NCBI GenBank assembly: GCA_009846685.1
Contig: VWVY01000002.1
Location: forward strand, 186,001-250,000
Reading direction: 5' to 3'
DNA from: Rhizobiales bacterium SYSU XM002
Lineage (GTDB): Bacteria; Pseudomonadota; Alphaproteobacteria; Rhizobiales; Beijerinckiaceae
Length of the DNA: 64,000 bases
Shown: in pieces, positions 1-10,277 of the stretch
How the letters are laid out: each line of letters opens with the position of its first letter
How positions within the stretch are numbered: position 1 is the first letter of the stretch
Notes under the pieces: generated by a model
Told to the model about the DNA's origin: nothing
What the model saw: the letters and a program-made list of their open reading frames with translations, nothing else
Databases searched by the model: none
Translations under genes and position numbers: made by a program

Positions 1-815
1 GCGCAATGCCGTGGTGTCGAGCTTGAGTTCGGGCGAACGCTCGCGCCGCTTGATCAGGAGATCGACCATCGAGCCGGAATCGCCACCACCGGCCAAGTGG
101 TCGTTGATGACCTTCTCGACAACCGAGTGCACCATTTTGACGGCGCGCTTTTTTACCGGACCATGCAGGATGGGCCAGCCCTCGTCCCAACCCAGAAAAT
201 AGCCGAGATTGAAGCTGTCGATCGACTTCTGGTAGCTCGTGAAGCCGTCGATGACCTGCTGCGCCGCCGAGCTGCCGAGGTTTCGTCCGAACACGGTCTG
301 TGCGATGATTTCGGCGGTCAGTTCCGCCATCGCGGCCGTAAGTTCGAATTCCTTGCCGGCTCTCTCCGCCCAGCCTTCCGCGAAAGCACAGGTCACCTGC
401 TCCATGGTCAGTCCGAAAGAGGGCACGCGGTTCTTGTGGACGATATCGGCCACAAGCGGCCGGCGCTGCTTCCAGGTCTCGCCCTCCGAAATGAACAGCC
501 CGTCGCCCAGTAACACCTCGAGCGCGCGGCGCATCTGCGGGCTCTTGCGTTCGAAATTCTGGTGTCGGGTGACCATTACGTATTTGATCAACTCCGGCGC
601 ATTCACAATCAGAAGCTGACGGCCGAGAATACGGTGCTGATCGAGCCCTGAGCGGTAGCTCCCCTCCATCCAGTCGCCAATCAGGCTGTAGCGCGCCCCA
701 AGCAGGATTTCGATCAGGTTCGGCAGATCACGGCGTGGCTCCGGATGGGGCGCGACGAAATAATCGGCACCACGCTCCTCGATCACCGGAGCCGGAGTGT
801 AGAGACCAAGGGCCA
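1..815 (-). CDS. Cytochrome P450, N-terminal part (cut by the left edge)
   Basis: About 271 codons are visible, reading leftward from an ATG at 813-815 and running off the window. The protein shows the P450 N-terminal half: a region around FERKSPQMRRALEVLLGDG, then GLFISEGETWKQRRPLV, the helix-C W-x-x-x-R heme-propionate motif, and a following helix with AEIIAQTVFG. The helix-I oxygen-binding motif and the heme-binding cysteine lie beyond the edge, so catalytic competence cannot be judged. P450s are heme monooxygenases that need a redox partner, and none is visible here. The substrate is unknown. The start is preceded only by a weak purine run (GGGACGGAC). Confidence 0.85.
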
Positions 816-942
816 TGAGCTTGTCCGTCCCAGCCGATGCCCGCCGTGCGGGCGACGGGGTTTATTCGCTCCGTGGGCACGGCAGGTCAAGTCAGGTCGC
901 GGGGCGGGGCGACCGTTTTTCAGTCAAGAGGCCCGTGCAGCA

Positions 943-2127
943 TCAGGCGATGGCCGCCCGATCGGTCACGCGTCGCCAGACAGCGCCATCCGAGAAGGCC
1001 AGAACGGCGCCGCCGACTTCGTTCGAGACATAGATGATGGCCCCGGCACCGCTGGACGACGCCGAGGGGGCGGTCGCGACGGAATAGCTGCCGACGCGGG
1101 CAGGGCCGTTGACGTGTAGGGTGGTGCTCGGCGCATCGATGCCGACGCCAACCTTGCCGCTGGCGGTGATGCGTAGGCGTTCGAGACGTCCGGCGCTGCC
1201 TGTGGGCGTTGTGTCGAAGCGAATGTAGCTCGGATGGGAGGTGCCGACCGTCCATGCCGCTTCGGCGTGGGCTGAGAAGCCGGCTGAATTGACCCCACTA
1301 GGCGAACTGCCGCTCGTGAGAGAGCCGAAAAGAATTTGCCCGAACCGGTCACCGGCCGCTACGGGCGTCGCGTAGGTATAGGTCAGAATACCGGCACCCC
1401 CACCGGCGCCTCCGGCGCCGCCGTTGACGAAACGCGCCGTCCCGCCATCGGGCGATTCAACCGCAAGCCGGGTCGTAGCGGTTGTAACAGCCAAACCGAT
1501 TCCGAGGTTTGCAGTAGCCGGGTCAACAACGAACGCCTGCGCCCAGTTCTGGCCGTCCTGGCTGGTCTTGAAGGCGAGGCGGTTGTCGCCACACAGACCG
1601 ATCTCCGCCCGGCCAGAAAAGCCGGCCTGAAGGAGCAGGCTGGCGGTATCGCCGGTCGCAGCCTTGTTAAGCTTCAGCTGATGCCCCTGTCCCTGATGGC
1701 TCAACAAGGTTGCGGGCGCAGAGACGGACAGGCGGTTGGTGGTATCGGCCGTCGCGTTGACCCCGAGCATCGGCAGGTTCTGGTAGTCGGCGCTGACATG
1801 TTGCCAGACGACGCCGTCGTAGGCGAACAGGGCGCTTTCATCCTCGACATAGGCAAGCCAACCCGTTTGCGGAGGGTAGAAAATCCAGCCGCCGTCCTGC
1901 CAAGCGACGAGCGCATTGGCATGGGTTGACCATGACCCCGTCGCGCCGGAAGGGACAAGATGGCGCTGTCCCTCGAAGGGCGCGGTGGGCGGCGTCGCGA
2001 GCGTCCGGGTTTTCACCGAGAGCTGCACCAATGCGTCTAGGCGGCGGAGCGCTTCGTTGACCGTCACATGCTTCTGTGCCTGCCCGGCGGCAAGGTAAGC
2101 AAGTTCGAGATTGGGAGTGCTCGTCAT
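943..2127 (-). CDS. DUF2793 domain protein, phage tail-fibre-like
   Basis: This 394-residue protein has no signal peptide. Residues about 8-110 match the DUF2793 pattern: an AGQAQKHVTVNEALRRLD segment, then GWIFYPPQTGWLAYVEDE and the A-YDG-VW motif. The rest is low-complexity beta-rich sequence with gene-tail features such as GKVGVGIDAPSTTLHVNG. It ends in a GAIIYVS...AVLAFSDGAVWRRVTD motif shared by DUF2793 proteins and phage fibre tips. The family occurs in prophages and also as isolated chromosomal genes, and its function is not established. No other phage gene is nearby. It is transcribed away from manC with a 193-bp gap. Virion or surface-fibre identity is inference. Confidence 0.75.
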   Translation of the reverse strand: MTSTPNLELAYLAAGQAQKHVTVNEALRRLDALVQLSVKTRTLATPPTAPFEGQRHLVPSGATGSWSTHANALVAWQDGGWIFYPPQTGWLAYVEDESALFAYDGVVWQHVSADYQNLPMLGVNATADTTNRLSVSAPATLLSHQGQGHQLKLNKAATGDTASLLLQAGFSGRAEIGLCGDNRLAFKTSQDGQNWAQAFVVDPATANLGIGLAVTTATTRLAVESPDGGTARFVNGGAGGAGGGAGILTYTYATPVAAGDRFGQILFGSLTSGSSPSGVNSAGFSAHAEAAWTVGTSHPSYIRFDTTPTGSAGRLERLRITASGKVGVGIDAPSTTLHVNGPARVGSYSVATAPSASSSGAGAIIYVSNEVGGAVLAFSDGAVWRRVTDRAAIA

Positions 2128-2320
2128 CGGATCCTCGAAAGAATGGCATTTACAGCACCAATCTACTGCAACCCGCTGGCGCGGGGATTATTCCGGCGAG
2201 CGGGGAGACAGGCTCCACGACGCAGGCCCGGCCTTTGATGCGTCGCGTTTAGGCTTGCATTCCCGGGGGCATTGGTGTTCTACGGACGCCACCGAAAGCT
2301 GCCCGCAAGAGACTTTTGTG

Positions 2321-3742
2321 ATGCAATTTCCCAAGATCCCTGTCCGTCCTGTTATCCTGTGCGGCGGGTCCGGAACGAGGCTTTGGCCGGTTTCGCGGGA
2401 GACTTTCCCCAAGCAGTTCGCTCCCCTTCTGGGAGAGCGTTCCACCTTTCAGGAAACGCTGCTGCGCGTGCAACAGAAGGGGCTGTTCGGCCGTCCCTTG
2501 GTGGTGACATCCGAGAAGCATCGCTTCCTCGCCGAGCGTCAAATGGCCGAAATCGGCGTGGAGGGTGACCTCCTGCTCGAGCCTGTCGCGCGTGATTCCG
2601 GTCCGGCGATCCTCGCAGCCAGTCTGTTCATCCAGCAGCACTCGCCCGACGCGCTGGCGCTGATCCTTGCGGCCGACCACCTTGTGCTGAAGCCCGAAGC
2701 GTTCCGCAAGGCTGTCGCGGATGGATGTGCGGCAGCGCAGGACGGCGCTATCGTCACATTTGGCATCGTCCCAACGTCGCCCGCAACTGGTTATGGCTAT
2801 ATCGAGCAGGGCGAGGCGATTGACAGCGCAGTGCACAAGGTTGCGCGCTTCGTCGAGAAGCCCGATGCGGCGACGGCTGTTCAGTATATCGCCAAGGGCT
2901 ACCTGTGGAATTCCGGCAACTTTCTCTTCAGACCGGATATTATCGTTGATGAGTACGTGGGCTCGGATGCCGCGAGTGTCGAGGCTGTCCGCGCAGCACT
3001 CGAAGGTGCACGGAGCAATCTCGGCGTGCCGGTGCTCGATCAGACCTGCTTCCTCGACGCAACCAAACGCTCGTTTGACTTTGCCGTCATGGAGGGCACC
3101 CGTCGGGCTGCCGTTATCCCCGGCGATTTCGGTTGGTCGGACATCGGCGGCTGGGATGCGCTCTGGGAGATGGGCGACAAGGACGAGGGCAACAACGTTG
3201 CGCTCGGCGATGTTACCTTCCATGCGACGACCAACACCTATGCGTCCGCCGACGATCAGCTCGTTGCGACGCTGGGCGTCGATAATCTTGTCGTGGTGGC
3301 CACCCGCGATGTCGTGCTGGTCGCCGACAAGGGGCGTGTCGCGGACGTGAAAGGCGTCGTCGAGAATCTGAAACGCAAGGAGCGCGCTGAGGCCGTTCAC
3401 CATGCTCGCGTCTATCGGCCGTGGGGCTGGTATCAGACGCTGGAGCTTCAGGATCGCTTTCAGGTAAAACGGATCGTGGTCTATCCCGGCGGCAAACTCT
3501 CGCTCCAGAAGCATTTCCATCGCTCCGAGCACTGGGTCGTTGTCAAGGGGACGGCCCGGGTTACGGTGCAAGACAAGGTGACCGACCTGAGCGAGAACCA
3601 ATCCACCTTCGTGCCACTCGGAGCCGTTCATCGGCTTGAGAACCCCGGCAAGATCGATGTCGAGATGATCGAGGTGCAGACCGGGGCGTATCTCGGCGAG
3701 GACGATATCGTCCGCCTTGAGGACGTCTACGCCCGCGCTTGA
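2321..3742 (+). CDS. manC: Mannose-1-phosphate guanylyltransferase / mannose-6-phosphate isomerase (bifunctional)
   Basis: The enzyme makes GDP-mannose from mannose-1-phosphate and GTP, and its C-terminal cupin isomerises fructose-6-P and mannose-6-P. The protein is 473 residues, normal for the type II fused enzyme. The nucleotide-binding signature GGSGTRLWPVSR lies near residue 13. The sugar-binding FVEKPD and WNSGNFLF motifs follow. The C-terminal cupin carries HFHRSEHWVVVKG and QSTFVPLGAVHRLENPG. The reading frame stays open upstream to 2111, but ATG 2321 starts the conserved protein and follows AAGAGA. GDP-mannose is the precursor for both gmd genes in the window. It is also called cpsB, algA or xanB. 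Confidence 0.93.
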   Translation: MQFPKIPVRPVILCGGSGTRLWPVSRETFPKQFAPLLGERSTFQETLLRVQQKGLFGRPLVVTSEKHRFLAERQMAEIGVEGDLLLEPVARDSGPAILAASLFIQQHSPDALALILAADHLVLKPEAFRKAVADGCAAAQDGAIVTFGIVPTSPATGYGYIEQGEAIDSAVHKVARFVEKPDAATAVQYIAKGYLWNSGNFLFRPDIIVDEYVGSDAASVEAVRAALEGARSNLGVPVLDQTCFLDATKRSFDFAVMEGTRRAAVIPGDFGWSDIGGWDALWEMGDKDEGNNVALGDVTFHATTNTYASADDQLVATLGVDNLVVVATRDVVLVADKGRVADVKGVVENLKRKERAEAVHHARVYRPWGWYQTLELQDRFQVKRIVVYPGGKLSLQKHFHRSEHWVVVKGTARVTVQDKVTDLSENQSTFVPLGAVHRLENPGKIDVEMIEVQTGAYLGEDDIVRLEDVYARA

Positions 3743-3825
3743 CGTCACTGCGATGTCACCCGCGCGAAGGCCCGCGCGGAATTGCGCTTGTCAGGCAGCC
3801 CCACAGCATGCTTGAGCTTTCCCTT

Positions 3826-3998
3826 GCATCCGGTGCCCTTCTTTTGAAGGGTTAAACGGGAACGTCGTATGGCCTCCGCGCCGGATCGGCGGCTGCCCCC
3901 GCAACTGTGAACGGCAAGCTTTTTCCAAGCCACTGACCTCCACGGTCGGGAAGGAGGATCGAGCGCTCGAGCCGTGAGCCAGGAGACCGGCCGGATGT
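3826..3998 (+). promoter_or_regulatory. Cobalamin (B12) riboswitch
   Basis: The conserved core is present in order: GGTGCC, AGGGTTAAACGGGAA, the GCCCCCGCAACTGT junction (about 3893-3908), AGCCACTG (3928-3935), GGGAAGG (3948-3954) and GAGCCAGGAGACCGGCC (3976-3992). GCATCCGG (3826-3833) pairs with CCGGATGT (3991-3998) as the closing P1 stem. It sits 51 bp before btuC and so should repress that operon when adenosylcobalamin is plentiful. The 307-bp gap 3743-4049 is otherwise only the manC trailer, with a GC hairpin at 3760-3779 lacking a T-tract. Confidence 0.95.
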
Positions 3999-4049
3999 CG
4001 GGCGCTCATCGCGCACGCAATGCTGCGCCGTCTCGGAGGGAGACCAACC

Positions 4050-5087
4050 ATGAGTGATCAAGCTGCCGTTCCGGCGGCAACCTCCAAACCCAGACGCGGG
4101 CTCGTGCCCGGCCTCGCGGGGGTGATGGTGTTACTCTTCGTCATGTCGCTCGCGATTGGCCCTGTCCAGCTCGGCTTCGCCGATGTGCTGCATGCTCTTG
4201 CAGGGCTCGGCGCCGAGGAGAATCTCATCATTGTGCGGGAAATTCGCTTGCCGCGCGCACTCCTTGCCGTGGCGATCGGCGGCATGCTCGGTCTTTCCGG
4301 CGCGGCGATGCAAGGACTGCTGCGCAACCCGCTCGCGGCGCCCTCCCTGTTCGGAGCGCCTCAAGCCGCGGCCTTTGCCGCCGTCAGTGTGCTCGCTCTG
4401 GGCTGGAGCGATGCTCTGGGCTGGTCCCTGCCGTTTGCTGCAATTGCCGGCGCCTTCCTCTCGGTTTTTCTGCTGCTCGCCGTCGCGGGGCGAAACGCGT
4501 CGCTCTTGCTTCTGATCCTCTCGGGGTTGGCGATCTCGGCGCTTGCCGGAGCTGGCACGGCGCTGGCGATGAACCTCGCGCCCAATCCCTTTGCCGCACT
4601 TGAGATCGCATTCTGGCTCCTCGGCTCGCTGGAAGATCGCAGCATGCGGCATGTCCTGCTCGCGGTGCCCTTTATCGCTGTTGCGACCGTATTGCTGGTC
4701 GCCCCACGTGCCGCATTTCGGGCGCTGGCGCTTGGCGAGGAGGCCGCCGAGAGCCTGGGCGTAAATGTCGCGCGGCTGCGGCTGTTGGTCATCACAGGCG
4801 TCGCACTCGGCGTCGGGGCGTCTGTTGCGGTGGCCGGAACAATTGCGTTCATTGGGCTTGTTGCGCCGCATCTCGTTCGACCGCTCGTCGCGCATGATCC
4901 CGCGCGACTGCTCGCACCGGCGGCACTTGCGGGCGCCTGCCTTCTGCTCGCAGCGGACATCGCCGTGCGGGTCATCCCGGCGACGAGCGATATCAAGGTC
5001 GGTGTGCTGACTTCGATCATCGGCGTACCGTTCTTCCTGTTCCTGATCCTGAAGCAGCGTTTCAGTCTGGCGGGAGAGGAAGCATGA
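4050..5087 (+). CDS. btuC: Cobalamin-type ABC importer permease (FecCD family)
   Basis: This is the inner-membrane permease of a BtuCDF/FecCD-type importer, 345 residues with about 9-10 hydrophobic segments. Family motifs include REIRLPRALLAVAIGGMLGL near the N-terminus and the GLVAPHLVR loop that contacts the ATPase. IGVPFFLFLILKQR closes the protein, as is usual. ATG 4050 has a strong GGAGG ten bases upstream (4035-4039), so it is preferred over the in-frame ATG at 4020. It is the first gene of a three-gene operon under the B12 riboswitch and overlaps the ATPase gene by ATGA. Cobalamin or cobinamide as substrate is inferred from the riboswitch. Confidence 0.88.
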   Translation: MSDQAAVPAATSKPRRGLVPGLAGVMVLLFVMSLAIGPVQLGFADVLHALAGLGAEENLIIVREIRLPRALLAVAIGGMLGLSGAAMQGLLRNPLAAPSLFGAPQAAAFAAVSVLALGWSDALGWSLPFAAIAGAFLSVFLLLAVAGRNASLLLLILSGLAISALAGAGTALAMNLAPNPFAALEIAFWLLGSLEDRSMRHVLLAVPFIAVATVLLVAPRAAFRALALGEEAAESLGVNVARLRLLVITGVALGVGASVAVAGTIAFIGLVAPHLVRPLVAHDPARLLAPAALAGACLLLAADIAVRVIPATSDIKVGVLTSIIGVPFFLFLILKQRFSLAGEEA

Positions 5088-5860
5088 CCTCGGCGCTCTC
5101 CCTTGCGAATGTCATGGTAGCGCGCGGAGCCCGTGACATCGTCCTCGATGCAACGGCGACCTTCTCGTCGGGGCGGCTTGTCGCGCTTCTCGGCCCGAAC
5201 GGTGCCGGAAAATCCACACTGATCCGGGCGATCGCCGGTCTTATCCCGGCTCGCGGTGAGATCGACATTGGCGGGATACCGCTCGCGACGCTGGACCGGA
5301 AGCACCGGGCCCGTACAATCGCCTATCTGCCACAAGGTCACCATATCCATTGGCCGCTCAGCGTGCGCGATGTCGTCGCACTCGGGCGCTATCCGCACGG
5401 GGTCAACGACCCGGCCCGCATGAGTGCCGAGAACGAAAGGATCGTCGACGAAGCCTTGACGCGAATGGACATCGCGGCACTGGCTGGCCGCACCGTGACG
5501 ACCCTGTCGGGCGGCGAACGGGCAAGGGCGATGCTGGCCCGCGTGCTGGCGACGAAGGCGCCGGTGTTGCTCGCGGACGAGCCGACCGCTTCGCTCGACC
5601 CGCGCCACCAGATCGCCGTCATGCAGGAACTGAAGGCCGAGAGCCGGCGCGGGACACTCGTCATCGCGGTAACCCACGATCTGACGCTCGCGAGCCGTCT
5701 CGCGGACGAGATTGTGCTGATGGACAAGGGGAGCATCGTCGCGCACGGGACGGCGGCCGAAGTGCTGACCGATGAAAGCTTCGCGGCTGTCTACGGAGTC
5801 AAGGTTCTCCGTAAGCGTGTGGGCGAGGAGACGCTGATTGCGCCCTGGGGACTGGCATGA
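5084..5860 (+). CDS. btuD: Cobalamin-type ABC importer ATP-binding protein
   Basis: This cytoplasmic ATPase drives the permease encoded just upstream; the two genes overlap by four bases. The 258-residue protein has Walker A GPNGAGKST, a Q-loop in AYLPQGHHIHWPLSVRDVV, the signature LSGGERARAML, Walker B VLLADEPTASLDP and the switch histidine in AVTHDLTLA. The block LGRYPH is typical of the siderophore/B12 importer ATPases (FecE, BtuD, HmuV). No extra domain is present. Heme or siderophore import would be possible by family alone. The upstream riboswitch argues for a corrinoid. Confidence 0.9.
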   Translation: MTSALSLANVMVARGARDIVLDATATFSSGRLVALLGPNGAGKSTLIRAIAGLIPARGEIDIGGIPLATLDRKHRARTIAYLPQGHHIHWPLSVRDVVALGRYPHGVNDPARMSAENERIVDEALTRMDIAALAGRTVTTLSGGERARAMLARVLATKAPVLLADEPTASLDPRHQIAVMQELKAESRRGTLVIAVTHDLTLASRLADEIVLMDKGSIVAHGTAAEVLTDESFAAVYGVKVLRKRVGEETLIAPWGLA

Positions 5861-6693
5861 AGCAGTTCGTCGTCGTGTTGTCAGCGTTGGTGTTGGGCAC
5901 AGTATTGGCCTTCGCTGGCGAAAAGCCCGGTCGCATCCTGTCACTTAACATGTGCACAGACCAGTTATTGCTCGATCTTGCCGAGCCGGATCAGATCGCA
6001 GGGTTGAGCCCATACGCTGCGGATGCAAGGCGATCCTATTTTGCTGCGAGAGCCAGGTTGCACCCCGTGCTTTTGGGAACCGCAGAAGAAGTCATGGTCC
6101 GTCGCCCCGATCTTGTCGTTGCCAGTCGATTTGGCCGACAGGAAACGCTCGCTCTTATTGAAGGGCGTCAGATCGCAGTCGAGCGTTTCGAAGTGGCGCT
6201 CACCGTCGCGCAAACGCGCCAGCAGATCCTTCGGTTTGGCGAGATTACCGGCAATGGAGAAAAAGCACGAGCACGCGTTGCGGAGATTGATGCCGCGCTG
6301 TCACGCCTGCGTGCTTCGGCGTCCACTATCCGGTTGCGCATTCTGCCGCTCTCGCGGCGAGCCTGGGTTTCGGGACGTGAATCCCTGCTTTCCGACATGC
6401 TCGCACAAGCCGGTCTTGCAAATGCGGCTGGTGAACTCGGATTTCGTCACGGCGGCTTTGCTTCTCTTGAGGCTATCGTCCGGCTCAAGCCAGATGCGAT
6501 CCTGCTCGCGCGTGAACCCCTCGGACCGGAAGATCAGGGGGAAGCCATGTTGGTGCATCCGGTCTTGGCGCATCTCTTTCCGCCGGAGCGCCGCCTCGTC
6601 ATACCCGAGAGCCTGACAGTCTGCGGAGGGCCGATGGTCGTCGACGCAATGGATCGGCTTGCCAAACAGTTACGCGCGCTCAAACCACGCTGA
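5857..6693 (+). CDS. btuF: Cobalamin-type ABC importer periplasmic binding protein
   Basis: The 278-residue protein begins with a cleavable signal peptide (MKQFVVVLSALVLGTVLAFA) and has no lipobox, so it should be a soluble periplasmic protein. The RILSLNMCTDQLLLDLA stretch is typical of the cluster-A binding proteins for B12 and iron chelates. Further family features are the RPDLVVAS segment and a helix joining two Rossmann-like lobes. It overlaps btuD by ATGA and completes a BtuCDF set. Its end overlaps the convergent glycosyltransferase gene by 14 bp. No TonB-dependent BtuB receptor is encoded in the window, so the outer-membrane step must be elsewhere. Confidence 0.85.
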   Translation: MKQFVVVLSALVLGTVLAFAGEKPGRILSLNMCTDQLLLDLAEPDQIAGLSPYAADARRSYFAARARLHPVLLGTAEEVMVRRPDLVVASRFGRQETLALIEGRQIAVERFEVALTVAQTRQQILRFGEITGNGEKARARVAEIDAALSRLRASASTIRLRILPLSRRAWVSGRESLLSDMLAQAGLANAAGELGFRHGGFASLEAIVRLKPDAILLAREPLGPEDQGEAMLVHPVLAHLFPPERRLVIPESLTVCGGPMVVDAMDRLAKQLRALKPR

Positions 6694-7975
6694 CGGCACT
6701 GTCGAGGACGGCTGATACCTCAGCGAAATAGTCGTTCCAGTTGCGCTTGACGAAGCGCGCAGCGTCCGACCGCGCCTGTGCCAACGCCAAGTCACCGTCG
6801 CCAAGCGCAAGGATCGCTTGCTTCCAGCCCAAGCCATCGAGCGGATCGACAAGGCGGGCGCACCCTTGGCTCACTTCCCGGAAAACCGGAATGTCCGAGG
6901 CGATGACCGGGGTTCCCAGGGACAACGCCTCGGCAATCGGTAGTCCAAATCCCTCTGCGAAAGAGGGCATCAGCAAGGCTTGGGCATGGCGCACGAGGTG
7001 CTTCATTTCGACAGTCGAGAGATCAGACACTTCAAGCACATGACCGCCCAGCGATGGCGAACGCTCGATGAGGTCAATGACCTGCTCGTTCTTCCAGCCG
7101 CGGTTGCCAATCACGAGCAGTTTGGGCACGCTCCTCCCTGTGTCGACGCATTCCTGGGCCATTTCGCGCCACAGATTGAGCAAGAGCACGTGGTTCTTGC
7201 GCGGTTCAATGGTCCCGCACATCACAAAATAAGGCGGCAACGTGCGTTCGAGCGGGAGAGTTGGGGCAGCAAGAAAACTGGGCGCCGGCGGCAGAGGGAT
7301 GTTGTGAATCACAAGGTCATGACGGCCGTGTTCGCGGGCATAGGCGTCAAGCCTTTCAGCGACAGCCGTAGCTGTTACGAAGACGATCTTCGCGTATCGC
7401 AGAATTGTCGCGATCTGTTCAGGAAAGGCCGAGTCGTGCCCATCCCAGAAATACTCGGGAAAATCGATCGGGATTAGGTCAAAGACCATGAAAACGGGCT
7501 TGATATCAGGGCGTTTGTCCAGCCAGCTGAATTTTTCCAGACGACTGGTATTAGCATAGGCCGTATTCAGATAGATGGCGTTTTTGGGAATGCGAACGAG
7601 GGCGTTGTGCCAGGGCCAACCGGTCGCAAGTTTCCAGATGTTACTTCTGAAACGCTTCTTCGGGTGGGATGTTGCGCGTATCCGGCGGACGTCTGGAGAG
7701 GGGGAGTGGAGCCAGCGCTCGACGTCGCGCACCAGCCCGCCGCGGTAACTTTCATCCCAGTTGTGATCGACCGTTGCAATCAGCCGCCGCAAGGTCGAGA
7801 GAGAAAATACGGTCTTGATGCCGAAATGATCATGAATTCCCGCTGCAAAGCGCTCGGGGTTATCGGTCAGAAAATGCGCGTAGGCGAGGTCCACGGTTGC
7901 GATGCCGGAGGGCGTCGGCTGGAACAGAAAATCGATGTATTTTGAAAAATCGTAGACGATCCGGGCCTTGCTCAC
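6680..7975 (-). CDS. Glycosyltransferase family 4 (GT-B)
   Basis: A 431-residue cytoplasmic GT-B glycosyltransferase. The C-terminal half has the GT4 nucleotide-sugar site: YFVMCGTIEPRKNHVLLL (about 245-265), LLVIGNRGWKN, and the EX7E motif in FAEGFGLPIAEALSLGTPVI. The N-terminal acceptor domain is less conserved. The gene begins with GTG at 7975, 44 bp after rmd, and is last in the gmd-rmd-GT group. It may therefore transfer D-rhamnose (or mannose) from a GDP-sugar to the growing polysaccharide. Donor and acceptor are inference. No membrane anchor or signal peptide is seen. Confidence 0.85.
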   Translation of the reverse strand: MSKARIVYDFSKYIDFLFQPTPSGIATVDLAYAHFLTDNPERFAAGIHDHFGIKTVFSLSTLRRLIATVDHNWDESYRGGLVRDVERWLHSPSPDVRRIRATSHPKKRFRSNIWKLATGWPWHNALVRIPKNAIYLNTAYANTSRLEKFSWLDKRPDIKPVFMVFDLIPIDFPEYFWDGHDSAFPEQIATILRYAKIVFVTATAVAERLDAYAREHGRHDLVIHNIPLPPAPSFLAAPTLPLERTLPPYFVMCGTIEPRKNHVLLLNLWREMAQECVDTGRSVPKLLVIGNRGWKNEQVIDLIERSPSLGGHVLEVSDLSTVEMKHLVRHAQALLMPSFAEGFGLPIAEALSLGTPVIASDIPVFREVSQGCARLVDPLDGLGWKQAILALGDGDLALAQARSDAARFVKRNWNDYFAEVSAVLDSAVSVV

Positions 7976-8019
7976 ACCAGTGTCCTGTTCCCGTAATCCC
8001 GTCAGAAACGCCCGCTGGC

Positions 8020-9005
8020 TCAGATGGCGCCGGCCAGCTTGCGGCGTTGTTCATCGAGAACCGCGCCAAGTGTCTCCTCAATCCGGTGGCAGGGTTTCCA
8101 GTCGAGACAAGCGCTTGCTTTCGACGAATCGCCCGCAAGGCGCGCAATCTCATTCGGGCGCCAGCGCGCGCTGTCCACATGTACTTCGATGTCGATGCCA
8201 GAAAGCCTGATCAGTGTGTCCAGAATGTTTCGCATCACGGTAGCGTTGCCCGAAGCAACATTAAGAACGGTGCCCGGATCGATTGATTCTGCACGAACAA
8301 GAGCCAGAGCATAGGCCCGGGCAACATCGCGAACATCAAGGAAGTCGCGCGCGGCTTCAAGATTTCCAACCGAGATCTTTGGAGCTTGCCGTTTCTGTTC
8401 GATCAGGGCGATCTGCGCCGCGAAACTCGGAATGGCGAATGCGGTGCTTTGCCCCGGACCGATATGATTGAACGGCCGGAAACGAATTGTCCTTAGACCT
8501 CGCGCCGCGAGGTAACCCAGTGCGAGATCTGCTGCAGCTTTAGTCGCGCCGTATTCGCTGATCGGCGAGAGCAGATGATCTTCGTTCAACAGCCCAGGTA
8601 AATTGGCGCTCGCGCCGTATACTTGGCAAGAACCGGCAAAAATGAATGTCGAACCTGGCGAATGGGTGTGCAGAGCGCGGGCAAAATTGAGCGTGCCCTC
8701 GACGTTGACCCGCCACGCCGCGGCGGGATCGGCTTGGCATGCCGCAAGATCGGAAATGCCGGCCAAATGCAGGATAGCATCGGGGCGGAGGTCCGCAACA
8801 AGGGCAGAAACGCTTTCTGTATCCGTAATATCGAGTGCAACAAGTTGGCCGACACCGGGGGCAAACCCCGCCTCGCGCCCTGTTGCGAGCACGTCGCAAG
8901 GGCGAGTTGAAACTGCTGCAAGAGCCTCGACGAAGTACGGCGCGACGAACCCGCCGCCGCCTGTCAGCAGCACGCGTCGAGGGCCGGTTGCGGCCGTCGT
9001 TGCCA

Positions 9006-9006
<1 letters not shown>
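8020..9006 (-). CDS. rmd: GDP-6-deoxy-D-lyxo-4-hexulose reductase (SDR family), GDP-D-rhamnose forming
   Basis: This extended SDR has an N-terminal LLTGGGGFVAPYFVEAL nucleotide-binding motif and a catalytic SEYGATK (YxxxK). RPFNHIGPGQ is typical of Rmd/RmlD-like reductases, and RDFLDVRDVARAY follows. It is about 328 residues. It directly follows gmd: ATG 9006 overlaps the gmd stop (TGATG), and a GTG at 9009 is the alternative start. Paired with Gmd it should reduce GDP-4-keto-6-deoxy-mannose to GDP-D-rhamnose. A GDP-6-deoxy-talose reductase or an epimerase cannot be excluded by eye. Confidence 0.78.

Positions 9007-10277
<1,271 letters not shown>

Noticed and set aside
2249-3748. A 499-codon open frame on the minus strand across manC
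   Set aside because: It mirrors the manC coding frame; GC-rich codon use opens the antisense frame. The protein has no recognisable domain and manC is certain.
3760-3779. GC hairpin after manC as a terminator
   Set aside because: The stem is good, but no T-tract follows, so it is not called.
4361-5944. A 527-codon minus-strand frame over btuC and btuD
   Set aside because: It is antisense to two clear ABC-importer genes and has no recognisable domain.
7302-7314. TTGTGAATCACAA as a CRP site
   Set aside because: The half-sites are one base apart, not six, and it is inside the glycosyltransferase coding sequence.
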